A stretch of 64,000 bases of DNA from Chloroflexota bacterium (GCA_011525385.1 WTGF01000081.1:1-64000), one strand, 5' to 3'; shown: positions 34,896 to 43,948, numbered from the stretch's first letter. Notes: generated from the letters alone by a model not told the origin. Numbers and translations: made by a program.

Positions 34896-35725
34896 TAGAG
34901 TTCTTCCAAATGTTCTGCGACCCAGCATTGATATGCTCGGCGCAACTTTAAGCTGTTTTCCCCAACCGCGCCATCGCCTATCGGGCGGCCGTCGATCTCG
35001 ACAATGGGGATAATGCCTCTGCTGCTGCTGGTGAGAAAGGCTTCATGCAACCTTGGCAAATCATCAATATGCGGCGCTTGTAGACGAAGCGGCAAGATCT
35101 CCTGGCAGAGCTCGAGAACGATGCGGCGTGAAATGCCCGCAAGTATGCCGCTGCCGGCTGTGTAGAGTTGTCCGTCAATGATCGCGAAAAAATTGCTGGT
35201 CGCCCCTTCCAACATGAATCCACTTTCGTCTAACAAGACAATCTCGTAGATTCCCGGCGCTATCGCGTCTTGCAGTTTTGCTCGGATGTGCATCCAGTCG
35301 CTGGTCTTGGCGGACGGCCCTTTCCGTTGCTCGACGCCGGAAGTGACGCATCGGACCCCCTGCCTGACAAGCGCCTCATCGGGAGGATCGTAAGGTTCAA
35401 GCGTAATCAATAGACTGTCCGGCCGCGATCTTGCTATGGAAATGCGAAATCGGACATCGCCGAAATCCGACGCCGATATCATCGCTCTCAGCGCGGCTTT
35501 TAATTGCCGACGATCGTAATCGAGTGGAATGCGCTGGTAGCGTGCGGAGGCTTCAAGACGATCCAGGTGCGCGTCAAAAAGCAGCGCTTTGGTACATTGC
35601 CAAGTATTGCCCACCGTATATACACCGTCGAAAGGTTCGAAAGCGACTGCCTCGGCAAGGCTGCTTGCTGAATATTCCACTTTTTCCAAGCCGCGAGGGC
35701 TGAGTCGGCGAACAATGGCAGGCAT
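34895..35725 (-). CDS. class IV aminotransferase (branched-chain / D-amino acid / ADC lyase type)
   Basis: The 276-residue PLP enzyme of fold type IV has the catalytic Lys in GPSAKTSDWMHIRAKL, PLP-phosphate motif LLDESGFMLEGATSNFFAI and the C-terminal SSSRGIIPIVEIDGRPIG. Compared with IlvE the length (about 300) and the KTSDW in place of KTTNYL suggest a D-amino acid transaminase or 4-amino-4-deoxychorismate-lyase-like activity; not decidable here. It starts 15 bases after the upstream TIM-barrel gene and runs into the DUF4097-like gene by a TAATG overlap, so the three form an operon. Confidence 0.9.
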   Translation of the reverse strand: MPAIVRRLSPRGLEKVEYSASSLAEAVAFEPFDGVYTVGNTWQCTKALLFDAHLDRLEASARYQRIPLDYDRRQLKAALRAMISASDFGDVRFRISIARSRPDSLLITLEPYDPPDEALVRQGVRCVTSGVEQRKGPSAKTSDWMHIRAKLQDAIAPGIYEIVLLDESGFMLEGATSNFFAIIDGQLYTAGSGILAGISRRIVLELCQEILPLRLQAPHIDDLPRLHEAFLTSSSRGIIPIVEIDGRPIGDGAVGENSLKLRRAYQCWVAEHLEEL

Positions 35726-35740
35726 TTCAGGGGCGGGGGC

Positions 35741-36865
35741 TCAACGCTGCAACCAGGTCTCGCGATAAAGATTCCATTGGGACTCATCGAGGTATTCGTC
35801 GGAAAAGATTGCCACGCCGGTTAACCGGGACTTGTCGTCTTCCGCCAACCGAGACACGCCGAGTATAACACCATCCAGCGCGGCTGACATTGTTTCAACC
35901 GAAGGGTTGTGAGCCGCGCTCGGCCCGCCATAGTTGGGGATGCTGACCAGAATGCGCGTGTCGCCCCCGAGCAGATTGATGTAGGTTTCGACGTGGTACG
36001 CTACCCAATTGATGTAGTCCAGCGTGTCCTGCCGGTAGCTCTGGTACATGAGCAATACGACTTCATCGGCGGAAACCATAACCCGCTGCTTATAGTTGGA
36101 CGACCACATCGTACCCGGCGCTATAGATGTCAGCGGGACTAGCCCCGGGTCGGTCGGCGTCAAGTCCGCGGGTACAGCTACAGCTATAGGTCTCTCGATG
36201 CCAATGGCGGACCGCACGCTGCGTATGAGTCGGATAAAATCATCGTTCTCGTCGTAGAGCGGTTTGACGTCGAGCAAGATGCCGTCGAAGCCCAGGTCTT
36301 CGACTAGCAAACGACTGAAATCCGCGACATTCTCGTGCAATGCCATGCTATCCAGGCGATATCCATCCACGGGGTCGAGATTCGCCCAGATCTCGATCCA
36401 GGCGTAAATCGCCGCTTCTTGATGCCGCTCTTTGAATCTCCCGACAAAGTTAGCGACATCCGCCCGCGACTCCATAAAGCTGCCCGTGCCTTGCGTGCCG
36501 CCGGTCCAACGCCCTTCAATATTCAAGGTGCTGGCATAGGCATAAAGTTTCCCGATCTGATTCTGTTTCAGCCGACCGGCAAACTCGCTGATTCTGGCGT
36601 CATCAATGCTGTCGCGCGTCCAGGATCTGTCGAGCCAGATGCCATTGTCATATGTGACAGTTTCTCCACCCTTTAATGCCCCCAAGCCGACTACGACGCC
36701 TGCGACAAGCAAGATACCGGCTGGAATACCAAAGAAAATCCGCCATTTTGAGTCCGCCGTCTTTGCTTCGCTCAGTCTTGGCGAAGTCGAAGCCGCCCGC
36801 CCTCGCCGACGCTTAGAACTTGTCGTCGGCTTTCGTCTGCTAAACAGTTTAATGATGAAGGCCAC
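35741..36865 (-). CDS. membrane-anchored protein with glycosidase-like TIM-barrel domain
   Basis: The 374-residue protein has a basic N terminus (KRRRGRAAS), one membrane span (about 43-66, FFGIPAGILLVAGVVVGLG) and an extracellular domain. Barrel-like strands appear as GKLYAYASTLNIEGRW, AAIYAWIEIW, LGFDGILLDVKPLYDEN, PIAVAVPADL, EVVLLMYQSY and TRILVSIPNYGG. FDGILLDVKP resembles the GH18 DxxDxxE strand but lacks the catalytic Glu arrangement, so it may be an inactive or unusual glycosidase. Start is GTG at 36865. A promoter candidate lies at 37052-37080. It heads the operon with the class IV aminotransferase. Confidence 0.75.
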   Translation of the reverse strand: MAFIIKLFSRRKPTTSSKRRRGRAASTSPRLSEAKTADSKWRIFFGIPAGILLVAGVVVGLGALKGGETVTYDNGIWLDRSWTRDSIDDARISEFAGRLKQNQIGKLYAYASTLNIEGRWTGGTQGTGSFMESRADVANFVGRFKERHQEAAIYAWIEIWANLDPVDGYRLDSMALHENVADFSRLLVEDLGFDGILLDVKPLYDENDDFIRLIRSVRSAIGIERPIAVAVPADLTPTDPGLVPLTSIAPGTMWSSNYKQRVMVSADEVVLLMYQSYRQDTLDYINWVAYHVETYINLLGGDTRILVSIPNYGGPSAAHNPSVETMSAALDGVILGVSRLAEDDKSRLTGVAIFSDEYLDESQWNLYRETWLQR

Positions 36866-37051
36866 TAGCGCACTCTCTGTATTAATGAACCACCATCCGC
36901 GCGAGCGGAACGAGTCTGTTATTTTCTGTGGACGCGGCAGAGTTTTTCGCCGGTTACGCGCCGAACGGCTGCGGAGGAACTGCCCCTGGCTGTGTTTTTG
37001 AGCATGGACATGGACAAAACCGAAAGACCGCGCGCCTCTACGACTTTCAAG

Positions 37052-37080
37052 AGTATAGCACAGTTACAGTTGCGCACTAA
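37052..37080 (-). promoter_or_regulatory. promoter candidate for the TIM-barrel operon
   Basis: Minus strand: TTAGTG (37080-37075), 17 bases, TATACT (37057-37052). It lies about 185 bases before the GTG start at 36865. Confidence 0.4.
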
Positions 37081-37153
37081 TAAGATTAGCTGGCAAGGGC
37101 GCATTTCAGATTATGGGCACATCAAGCTCAATCCTTCAAAAAGCGACAACTCT

Positions 37154-37372
37154 GTAGGGGCGAGCCGGTGGAGTCTGTTGAAGAACTGCCTAGACCCTCA
37201 CCCCAAACCCCTGGTCCCCCCTCAGTCCCCCCGTTTTCGGGGGGCAGAATCATAAAGGGAGAGGGGCTTAAAGGGCTCAATACGGGTCACAAGACTCCCC
37301 TTCTCCCCTTGTGGGAGAAGGGGCCGGGGGATGAGGGGTGTATTTCAACAGAGTCTGATAGGTCGCCCCTAC
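37154..37372. repeat. 219-bp inverted-repeat element (family 3)
   Basis: Ends read GTAGGGGCGA....CTGTTGAA and TTCAACAG....TCGCCCCTAC, an imperfect terminal inverted repeat of about 29 bases. Inside are a CCCTCACCCCAAACCCCTGGT segment, a hairpin CCCCCCGTTTTCGGGGGG, GGGAGAGGGGCTT, and CTTCTCCCCTTGTGGGAGAAG. The outer GGGGCGAGCC half also occurs as the tiny hairpin at about 9895-9916. No ORF. No clean target duplication was found. Confidence 0.65.
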
Positions 37373-37553
37373 ATGATCGTCATTTTATTCGTGATTTTTT
37401 GCTGTCAGAGTGGGTGGATAATGACGAAATTTGATACAGTGCTAATTCTGCCAAAAAATTGAAATACACTCGCCGGCAACTCGCGCGAGCGCCGCATGCA
37501 ATTGCTGCTGGACTGGAGGTTTTCAAGACTAACGACCAAAAGCGCCCCAAGTG

Positions 37554-38003
37554 CTAGGGAATGCCCAGAGCTGGTTGCAGCATCTTCACAAAAGGGGGCG
37601 CCAATACAATTAGCCCAATTGCGATAGAAGTTAGCACGGCTAGCAATACTGAAGCCGCGGCCACGTCCTTGGCAACCCTCGCCATCGGATGAAAGTCGGA
37701 AACAGCCAGATTCACCGCCGCCTCAACCGCCGCATTGAAAAACTCGGCCAGCCATACCATACTCGTCGCGAGAATGAGCAGGGCCCATTCCTTCGGACCG
37801 ACTTCCAGCCATATCGCCAGCAGCAGGACAAGGAACGTCGCCAGCAATTGAATCCTGGTATTCTTTTGATAGCGAAACATGTAGCGACATCCCGCAATTG
37901 CGTACATGAGGCTGCGCCGGCGGTTGGCGCTTACAATCGGGCTGTGCGCGGCAGGATCGAGTCTTGTGCTATCCGAATGATCGTCGGCAATGCCTTCGCC
38001 CAT
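37554..38003 (-). CDS. dgkA: diacylglycerol/undecaprenol kinase family protein
   Basis: This 149-residue membrane kinase phosphorylates diacylglycerol or undecaprenol. Three spans follow the N-terminal amphipathic helix (RRRSLMYAIAGCRYMFRYQKNTRIQLLATFLVLLLAIWL). The active-site motif EFFNAAVEAAVNLA (usual E-x-x-NTAIE) and AKDVAAASVLLAV (usual AKDxAAAAV) are present. An N-terminal extension of about 30 residues is unusual. Start is set at 38003, where GGAGG has 6-base spacing and TGATG links it to the ybeY stop; ATG 38006 is next to it. In monoderm-like bacteria the undecaprenol role is likelier. Confidence 0.9.
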   Translation of the reverse strand: MGEGIADDHSDSTRLDPAAHSPIVSANRRRSLMYAIAGCRYMFRYQKNTRIQLLATFLVLLLAIWLEVGPKEWALLILATSMVWLAEFFNAAVEAAVNLAVSDFHPMARVAKDVAAASVLLAVLTSIAIGLIVLAPPFVKMLQPALGIP

Positions 38004-38479
38004 CATTCGCCTCCATACTTGTCCACGATGGCGGGGTCTATCCCGATTGACGCCAAGGCCGTAGCTTGTTCCTTCCACATCGCTTGTTTGGCTGTCTCGG
38101 TATCGTGATTATGACCCAGCAAGTGCAGGAGGCCATGTATAGCCAGCATGCGGATCGTGTTCTCAACGTTCAGATTGCGTCGTTTCGCGGCGCGCCTGGC
38201 ATAGGGATAGGCAATAAGGATGTCTCCAAGGTAGGCGCCGTTGCTGTTCTTATCGACGGGCGTTGGACCGGCGGGAAAGGACAAGACATCGGTCTCGCTG
38301 GCCACTTGGCGATACTCCAGATTCAAGCGTCGGACGGCGGCGTCGTCAGTTACAACGAGGGTCACTTGCGAACGCGAATCCGCCCGCAGCTGTTTCAAGA
38401 CAGTCTCGGCCGCTTGTCGAAGGCGAGACTCGTTCACCGGATACTCATGCTGGATTTGGATATAGACGGCGAAGCTCAC
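38003..38479 (-). CDS. ybeY: endoribonuclease YbeY (rRNA maturation factor)
   Basis: YbeY is a zinc-dependent RNase needed for 16S rRNA 3' maturation and ribosome quality control. The 158-residue length fits and the metal motif HGLLHLLGHNHD gives His115, His119 and His125. The preceding ETDVLSFP and GDILIAYPYARRAAKR are the other family hallmarks. It overlaps the HD-protein gene stop by 4 bases (ATGA at 38476-38479) and the next gene dgkA by TGATG, so translation is coupled along this run, a common Firmicutes-like order (HD protein, ybeY, dgkA). Confidence 0.97.
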   Translation of the reverse strand: MSFAVYIQIQHEYPVNESRLRQAAETVLKQLRADSRSQVTLVVTDDAAVRRLNLEYRQVASETDVLSFPAGPTPVDKNSNGAYLGDILIAYPYARRAAKRRNLNVENTIRMLAIHGLLHLLGHNHDTETAKQAMWKEQATALASIGIDPAIVDKYGGE

Positions 38480-40950
38480 GTGCTTTCATTCGCTTCGTCA
38501 GAAGCGCTCGCGTGCTGCATTTCGTGATTCGTTTTTGTACCGTTTCGTTTGGGAAGAGGCGGCACATCATCAAGGGGTTCATCGTCGTCCATGATGCTTG
38601 GCAAGTGGGCGTCTTCCAGGTCCGGCGCCGGAGATCTTGCCATCGGGGGCAATTCCGGCGAATGCTTAACGCCGGCTTTGCTTTCGAAGTGAGCCTTGGC
38701 AACTTGTCGCTTGCCAGTTGCGGGAACAGGCTGGGATTCTGGAACAACTTCCGGGATCGGGGCAGTCGCGTCGCTGGCCGAGGCGACGCTTGAAGCGGCT
38801 GATGGCTCGTCGCGCGCGCTGCCCGGGGTCACGGACTTGACGGCTCGGGCATAGTCAATCCTGGTGTGGAACAATCCCTTAAAGACATCGATAAAGGTCT
38901 CTTCGATCTTGCGCAGATCATTCAGCGTCAGGTTGGAGGCGTCCAACTGCCCGGCGTTTCGTTTGCTGTCTACGATTCGGTGAACGAGCTCGGTTATCTC
39001 CCGGTTGCTTTCCGGATGGACAGCCCGAATCGCCGATTCACAACTGTCCGCCAGCATCAGGATAGCGGTTTCGCGGCTCTGTGGTATGGGACCGGGGTAG
39101 GAGAAGTCCGCAGGATCTACTTCGTCAGCATCTTTTGCCGCCTCCAGCGCGCGCTGATAAAAGACGAATACTTCTGTCGTGCCGTGATGTTCGCGAATGA
39201 AATCGCGAATGCGGTTGGGGAGGTTGTAATTCTTTGCAATATGGTCGCCTTCAATGACGTGGTCAACGATGATGTCCGCGCTGCGGTAGGGGTCGTTCAG
39301 CCCGTCGTGAGGGTTACTCATCTGCTGCTGATTCTCTGTGAAAAAATAAGGATTGCCCATTTTGCCGACGTCGTGATAGAGCGCCGCGACGTGCGTCAAC
39401 TGCGTGTCGGCGCCGATAGCCTCTGAGGCTTGTTCCGCCAGGTTGGCGACTTGCAAAGAATGCTGGTAAGTGCCCGGCGCCTCGCGCAGCAGGCGCTGCA
39501 AAAGTGGTTTGCTGGGTTGGCTCAAATCCATGAGCTTGAAGGGAGTAGGCAGGTTAAACAGCACCGTCAAGATGTACATGGCGGCGAAGGATGTTGTCGG
39601 AACGATGAGCAACCCGTTGAAAAAGCCCTGTATCAGGTTTGAAGGGACCAAGGCGTCGAAACCAATCAAAAGCGCAAAGATCGCGATGACGGCGACATTG
39701 CTGATGCCGACGACCAAGCCCGACAGAAAATAGTTGTTCAGACGCGCGGCATTACGAAGGGTCAAGATAGCGCTGATGTTTGCCGCCGCCACCAGACTCG
39801 CGTTTTCCAGTGAGGGACTGCGGCCCAGTATTCCGGCAAGAAACGCGAATCCGATAGTGGCGACTATGGCGAGATTGGGGCGGCTCAATGCCACGTAAAG
39901 GATGCCCAGTGTGGCGGCGGGCATCAGGTATATGTTTGATGTGCCGAAGGATCGTACAGCAACCAGGGCGATCAAGAAGAGCGCCGCTTGCAGCAGCAAG
40001 CTACCGGTATCCGAGAGCAGCAAGTGTAATTCAAAGCGACTGATGTACAGGCCGATCATCAGCGTAACCATAGCGCTTGCCAACACGGCGCGCAGAATCC
40101 GGGAGCCTCGGTTGCTCGTTTGCGCCAGAAGCCCCAACTCTTGCAAGGCCTCGAAAGATAGATTGTCGATGCGCTGATTTGCCGGCGCGACAATCTGACC
40201 GGCTATGAAATGGCGCTGTTGCGGCTCAACGTTGTCGACCGCCGACTCACGGTCAAGCGCCGTTTGCTCGGGATTCTCGAAGGTATTGGCGCGGATGACG
40301 TCGCCTGTGATCATGGTTACGATATGGCTTTCCTGCGGGGATAAACGCAAGCTGACCTGGGTCGGCAATTGATCGCGTTCGTGCTGCAAATCAGAATTGC
40401 GAATGGGATCGCGCATGACGCGTTCCAATACCGATATGATCTCGTTGCGGACCAATGTCCAGCGTTCCTCCGGCAATTGAAGCATCGCGACAATTGTCTC
40501 GCGGTCCCCATCAAGAATGAGAGAGGTAATTTCGTTGACGTCGGCGACTTGCTGCTCTAGCGAGGCGAATGAATCAGCGCGAACGTTGTCGATAAACTGC
40601 AGGATATTTTCGGTCAAGACCCGCTGTTGACGGGCCACATTTGGATCAGGCGAGTGGTATACCGTGGGGACTTGTTCAAGGACATTCTGTCTTTCTTGCT
40701 CGGTCAGTATTTCACTGACGAACAAGCCCTCTTCTCTGGCGATGATGTCTTCCGCCGGCACCGAACCAACAACAAGATTGGCTGTGCTGCTTGCGCCCAG
40801 GAAGATGTCATCAAAAGCCACAATGGCCGTGCAGCAGCCGATAAACACGAGCGCGAACAGCAGCAGCAGCAAGGAACGAAGCGCCAACTGCGTACGATCC
40901 GGCGCCAGACTGAACCGTTCTTCCAGAATATCCGTAAGGCGGAGGACCAT
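38476..40950 (-). CDS. 7TMR-HD membrane phosphodiesterase (PgpH/YqfF type)
   Basis: The 824-residue protein has a first span (about 25-48), an extracytoplasmic 7TMR-HDED domain (to about 285), seven further spans (about 290-480) and a cytoplasmic HD domain. Its metal motif is seen in YQHSLQVANLAEQ, LTHVAALYHDVGKMGNPYFF, IVDHVIEGDHIAKNYNLP and REHHGTTEV. PgpH proteins hydrolyse c-di-AMP to pApA, so this suggests c-di-AMP signalling. The C-terminal 120 residues are a low-complexity Pro/Ser/Glu tail of no known role, longer than usual. It precedes ybeY with 4-base overlap. Confidence 0.94.
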   Translation of the reverse strand: MVLRLTDILEERFSLAPDRTQLALRSLLLLLFALVFIGCCTAIVAFDDIFLGASSTANLVVGSVPAEDIIAREEGLFVSEILTEQERQNVLEQVPTVYHSPDPNVARQQRVLTENILQFIDNVRADSFASLEQQVADVNEITSLILDGDRETIVAMLQLPEERWTLVRNEIISVLERVMRDPIRNSDLQHERDQLPTQVSLRLSPQESHIVTMITGDVIRANTFENPEQTALDRESAVDNVEPQQRHFIAGQIVAPANQRIDNLSFEALQELGLLAQTSNRGSRILRAVLASAMVTLMIGLYISRFELHLLLSDTGSLLLQAALFLIALVAVRSFGTSNIYLMPAATLGILYVALSRPNLAIVATIGFAFLAGILGRSPSLENASLVAAANISAILTLRNAARLNNYFLSGLVVGISNVAVIAIFALLIGFDALVPSNLIQGFFNGLLIVPTTSFAAMYILTVLFNLPTPFKLMDLSQPSKPLLQRLLREAPGTYQHSLQVANLAEQASEAIGADTQLTHVAALYHDVGKMGNPYFFTENQQQMSNPHDGLNDPYRSADIIVDHVIEGDHIAKNYNLPNRIRDFIREHHGTTEVFVFYQRALEAAKDADEVDPADFSYPGPIPQSRETAILMLADSCESAIRAVHPESNREITELVHRIVDSKRNAGQLDASNLTLNDLRKIEETFIDVFKGLFHTRIDYARAVKSVTPGSARDEPSAASSVASASDATAPIPEVVPESQPVPATGKRQVAKAHFESKAGVKHSPELPPMARSPAPDLEDAHLPSIMDDDEPLDDVPPLPKRNGTKTNHEMQHASASDEANEST

Positions 40951-40954
40951 CGCT

Positions 40955-41401
40955 TCAACTCAAGATCTCTTTTACCAGGGAGTTGACCTGTTTGCCGTCG
41001 GCCCGACCGCGAACCTGTGGCATGACAGCCCGCATGATCTCACCCATATCGCGCATGGAGCTGGCGCCGGTCTCGTCAATTGCCCTCCGAACAATCTGCC
41101 GGAGTTCGTCCTCAGTGAGTCGGCTTGGTAGAAAGCTCTCAATCATCTCCAGGTCGAATCTCGCGCTGGCTGCTTCCTCAGCGCGTCCCGCCGCTTCCAA
41201 TTCGGCAATGCTTTCGCGATGTTGCTTGGCTTCCTTTTGCAAGACAGCTTGCACGCCCTCATCGTCGAGTGAGGTTCTCGTATCTATTTCGACCTGCTTT
41301 ATCGCACTGTTGAGCAGACGAATCGCATTGCGGACTTTGCTGTCCTTGGCCTTCATCGCCTCTTTCAGCGCGGATTGCAATTGAGCTTTCAGATTGCTCA
41401 T
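40955..41401 (-). CDS. GatB/YqeY domain protein
   Basis: The 148-residue protein matches YqeY: LKAQLQSALKEAMKAKDSKVRNAIRLLNSAIKQVEID, the central helices, and IESFLPSRLTEDELRQIVRRAI..TGASSMRDMGEIMRAVMPQVRGRADGKQVNSLVKE. It resembles the tRNA-contacting tail of GatB; the cellular function is unsettled. The gene ends 4 bases before the HD-protein start, so it is co-transcribed with it. Confidence 0.95.
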   Translation of the reverse strand: MSNLKAQLQSALKEAMKAKDSKVRNAIRLLNSAIKQVEIDTRTSLDDEGVQAVLQKEAKQHRESIAELEAAGRAEEAASARFDLEMIESFLPSRLTEDELRQIVRRAIDETGASSMRDMGEIMRAVMPQVRGRADGKQVNSLVKEILS

Positions 41402-41531
41402 GTTTCAGTCTTCACGTTCTCGAACATCGCATTCGGAACGAGCCCGTAAGCGATTCGCATTTCAAGCCGCCATGTTCCGGCATTGGGCTCTTGCCTATGA
41501 ACAGACGCGCCGCAGTGCTGGTGACCGCAAG

Positions 41532-42812
41532 CTATAAGCGTACTGTACCATGAATCACACCGTCCGTGAAATCTCCTAGATCTGTGGCGCAGATGCGGTT
41601 GCTTAAATTCCTCGGATGTACAGCCTTGACCCGCATGTAATTGTCCGTATAGCCGCTATGAAGGAAGCCTTCCGGCGTAGCGGCAGTGATTTGCTCCCAC
41701 AGCACATTCTGCTGCGTGCCCGCCAGCTTCGCCGCAAAGTTTTCTTCCATAGCATCGGATATGGCCAGCAGTTCAGCGCTTCGTCCTTTCTTGACCTGGC
41801 CGCTCACATGGTTTTTCATGCGGCTGGCCGGCGTTCCGGAACGGCTGCTGTAGCGAAAAACGTGAAGCCCGTCGAAACTCATTTCCTCGATGAAGGCGCG
41901 GGAGGTCGCGAATTCCCCCTCGCTTTCGCCGGGGAAGCCTACGATTACGTCTGTTGTTACGCGCAGTCCGGGAATCGCCTTTCGCGCGGCATGCATCAGC
42001 GCGCGAAAGGCCTCTTGATTGGTGTTGCGCCGCATGCGCTTCAAGGTGGCGTCGCAGCCGCTCTGCAAGGGCAGGTGCAGGTGACGGCAGAGACGGGGAT
42101 CCTGCCACAGCTCGAAGAAACCCGGCTCAAGATCCCAGGGCTCCAGCGACGACAGTCGCAGGCGAGGCATGTCGCTATGCCGCAACAGAGCCCGGACCAA
42201 CTGCGCAAGTCCGTCAAGATGGCCTTGGTCATGACCATAGCTGCCGAGGTGTACCCCGGTCAGCACCGCTTCTTGATATCCAAGTTGGCGCAGCGTGTTC
42301 ACTTCCCGCAGCACCTCGTCGATCTCGCGGCTGCGCCCGGGGCCGCGGGCAATTGTCGTGACGCAAAACGTGCATTCGTTGTCACAACCGTCTTGCGCTT
42401 TCACGAATGCCCGGGTACGGCCGGGGCTTCCGGCGGGGGGCTTCCGCTCGATCGGCTCGCTGTCGAAGACCTTGATCTCTTCGCCAGTGACGACGGACAC
42501 CAGGTCGTCTTTGTCGGCATTACTTATTACGCGAGCAACGCCGGGAAGCGTATGAAGCTCCTTCGGCGCGATTTGAGCGTAGCATCCGGTAACCGTGGTC
42601 TCCGCTCCCGGATTGGATCGATGGAACTCGCGGACCAGTTTGCGGCTGGTTTTGCCCGCCTCCTGTGTTACGGCGCAGGTGTTCAAGATAAAATGATCGG
42701 CATCTTCCGGGCGGTCGACAACCTTGTGGCCCAGGCCCTGAAACTGACGAGCCATGGAGTCGATTTCGCTCTGATTGAGTCGACAGCCCACCATTCGCAG
42801 GTGCACTTTCAT
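41532..42812 (-). CDS. mtaB: tRNA t6A37 methylthiotransferase MtaB
   Basis: MtaB converts t6A to ms2t6A at position 37 of ANN-decoding tRNAs. The 426-residue enzyme has the UPF0004 domain with three Cys (GCRLNQSE, LNTCAVT, VTGCYAQ), the radical-SAM cluster motif CDNECTFC, TGVHLGSYG, LPLQSGCDATLKRMRR and the C-terminal TRAM domain (HSGYTDNYMRVKAVHP). It overlaps the upstream membrane-anchored protein by 4 bases (42809-42812). It is followed after 130 bases by yqeY; no promoter was recognised there. Confidence 0.95.
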   Translation of the reverse strand: MKVHLRMVGCRLNQSEIDSMARQFQGLGHKVVDRPEDADHFILNTCAVTQEAGKTSRKLVREFHRSNPGAETTVTGCYAQIAPKELHTLPGVARVISNADKDDLVSVVTGEEIKVFDSEPIERKPPAGSPGRTRAFVKAQDGCDNECTFCVTTIARGPGRSREIDEVLREVNTLRQLGYQEAVLTGVHLGSYGHDQGHLDGLAQLVRALLRHSDMPRLRLSSLEPWDLEPGFFELWQDPRLCRHLHLPLQSGCDATLKRMRRNTNQEAFRALMHAARKAIPGLRVTTDVIVGFPGESEGEFATSRAFIEEMSFDGLHVFRYSSRSGTPASRMKNHVSGQVKKGRSAELLAISDAMEENFAAKLAGTQQNVLWEQITAATPEGFLHSGYTDNYMRVKAVHPRNLSNRICATDLGDFTDGVIHGTVRL

Positions 42813-43732
42813 AATTTGGCATCCCCTCCACCGGCAACGCTCGGGCTGAAAACGGTAACATTGTCGAAATCAACGACTACGCCGCCGCCGCCTGTCTGTG
42901 TCGCTTGCGCGATCAATCCCAGTTGCCCTTGCAAGGGCTCCGGCGCTTGAAACCTTTCTAGCATGCGTCCGCCGATACATTCGCCGTTTGTGAAGGTGCT
43001 GCTTGCCCCGGGCTCATCCGGAATACAAAGCAGCGCTTGTACGCCGTTGACAAAGAACTTTAGTTCCGTTCCCTGGGCGATGACGCGGATCTTGTTCTGC
43101 GCGCCCAAGTCCTGGTAAATGCTTGCAGAAGGGATCCATGCGCTTAAGACTTCTCGAGCGCCGTCGACGATCCGTTCAAGCCTATAATAGCCGTCGCTGC
43201 TAATGAGAAAAGCATAGTAGTGAGGGCCTGCCGCCGGGTCAAGGACTTTTCGCAGGGCAGCGCTCAGCAGCGCAGACCATTGACCAAGGCCGCAGAAAAT
43301 CACGGCTGGCAGATCGCAGGCCTCTTCTGATGGGCTTTGCATGGCGAAAACGATGCCAAAGGCGTTATCGATCGGGCCGGCTACTGCGCTGACGGCAACG
43401 CTGATGTCAAATTCAATGAAGTGATGATGCGCAACTGACCAACTCGCGGTTTGCGCGCTGGAAAGCGCCAGTCGCAATCGACCGTCTTCGATCGACGCGC
43501 TCTGCTGACCATCGTAGAGATCCCACTCGTCAAGATAGCCGTCGAAGGTCGCAACATAGAGCAAGTCGCCCGGGGCGCCGACGATCGGGTCCCCGGCTCG
43601 ATCAAAATGGGCGTAGAGAAGGTTGCCCGCGACCAGCGCCAGCAACAATGCGATGATAGCTGAACTGGGTCGTATCAAGCCATGAAGCCTTCGCAGACGG
43701 CTAGTGGATTCCGTCACAAGCACATTACTCAT
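42809..43732 (-). CDS. membrane-anchored protein with jelly-roll (LamG/3-keto-disaccharide-hydrolase-like) domain
   Basis: The 307-residue protein has a short cytoplasmic head, one span (about 22-44, SAIIALLLALVAGNLLYAHF) and an outside beta-sandwich. Motifs such as YVATFDGYLDEWDLYDG...IEDGRLRLAL, FGIVFAMQ, YYAFLISSDGYYRLERI, NKIRVIAQGTELKFFVNGVQALL and GQLGLIAQATQTGGGGVVVDFDNVTVF follow the concanavalin-like pattern of LamG and DUF1080 proteins. A carbohydrate-binding role is possible. The start at 43732 is supported by a promoter just upstream; it is translationally coupled to mtaB. Confidence 0.75.
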   Translation of the reverse strand: MSNVLVTESTSRLRRLHGLIRPSSAIIALLLALVAGNLLYAHFDRAGDPIVGAPGDLLYVATFDGYLDEWDLYDGQQSASIEDGRLRLALSSAQTASWSVAHHHFIEFDISVAVSAVAGPIDNAFGIVFAMQSPSEEACDLPAVIFCGLGQWSALLSAALRKVLDPAAGPHYYAFLISSDGYYRLERIVDGAREVLSAWIPSASIYQDLGAQNKIRVIAQGTELKFFVNGVQALLCIPDEPGASSTFTNGECIGGRMLERFQAPEPLQGQLGLIAQATQTGGGGVVVDFDNVTVFSPSVAGGGDAKL

Positions 43733-43749
43733 CGTTTGCCCGCCGCGCG

Positions 43750-43778
43750 ATTGTATCACAATCAGTTGTTGGCGTAAA
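43750..43778 (-). promoter_or_regulatory. promoter for the LamG-like gene and mtaB
   Basis: Minus strand TTTACG (43778-43773), 17 bases, TACAAT (43755-43750). The transcript would begin about 10 bases before the ATG at 43732, so the leader is very short. Confidence 0.5.
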
Positions 43779-43897
43779 CGAAATACCCCAGGAACCGGGG
43801 ACGGCCACCGGCTTGTGACGGCGACTGAAAGGCGTCCGATTCGCGCTCTTGAAAGAAAGCTCTCCGATGCCATTATGGGGAAACAAATTGCAACGGG

Positions 43898-43903
43898 TAT
43901 AAT
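43898..43903 (+). promoter_or_regulatory. -10 element upstream of the 259-residue gene
   Basis: A perfect TATAAT, 46 bases before the GTG start at 43949. No acceptable -35 box is seen 16-18 bases upstream. Confidence 0.35.
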
Positions 43904-43948
43904 GTTGCGACGATCAATCCCATATAGCTGTATACAAAGGCTGCAATA

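Larger units (their letters stand above)
36866..37553. other. 690-bp gene-free region with repeats
   Basis: It contains the promoter candidate (37052-37080, minus strand) for the TIM-barrel gene with a leader of about 185 bases, and the large inverted-repeat unit at 37154-37372. No leader peptide biased in amino acids, no riboswitch pattern and no gene was found. The stretch 37373-37553 shows nothing recognisable. Confidence 0.6.

Noticed and set aside
36866..37051. Leader ORF or riboswitch in the 185-base leader of the TIM-barrel operon
   Set aside because: The 61-codon frame shows no amino acid bias and no known riboswitch consensus or terminator could be seen.
41616..42950. 444-codon plus-strand frame opposite mtaB
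   Set aside because: mtaB has all family motifs; the opposite frame has none and crosses two genes.
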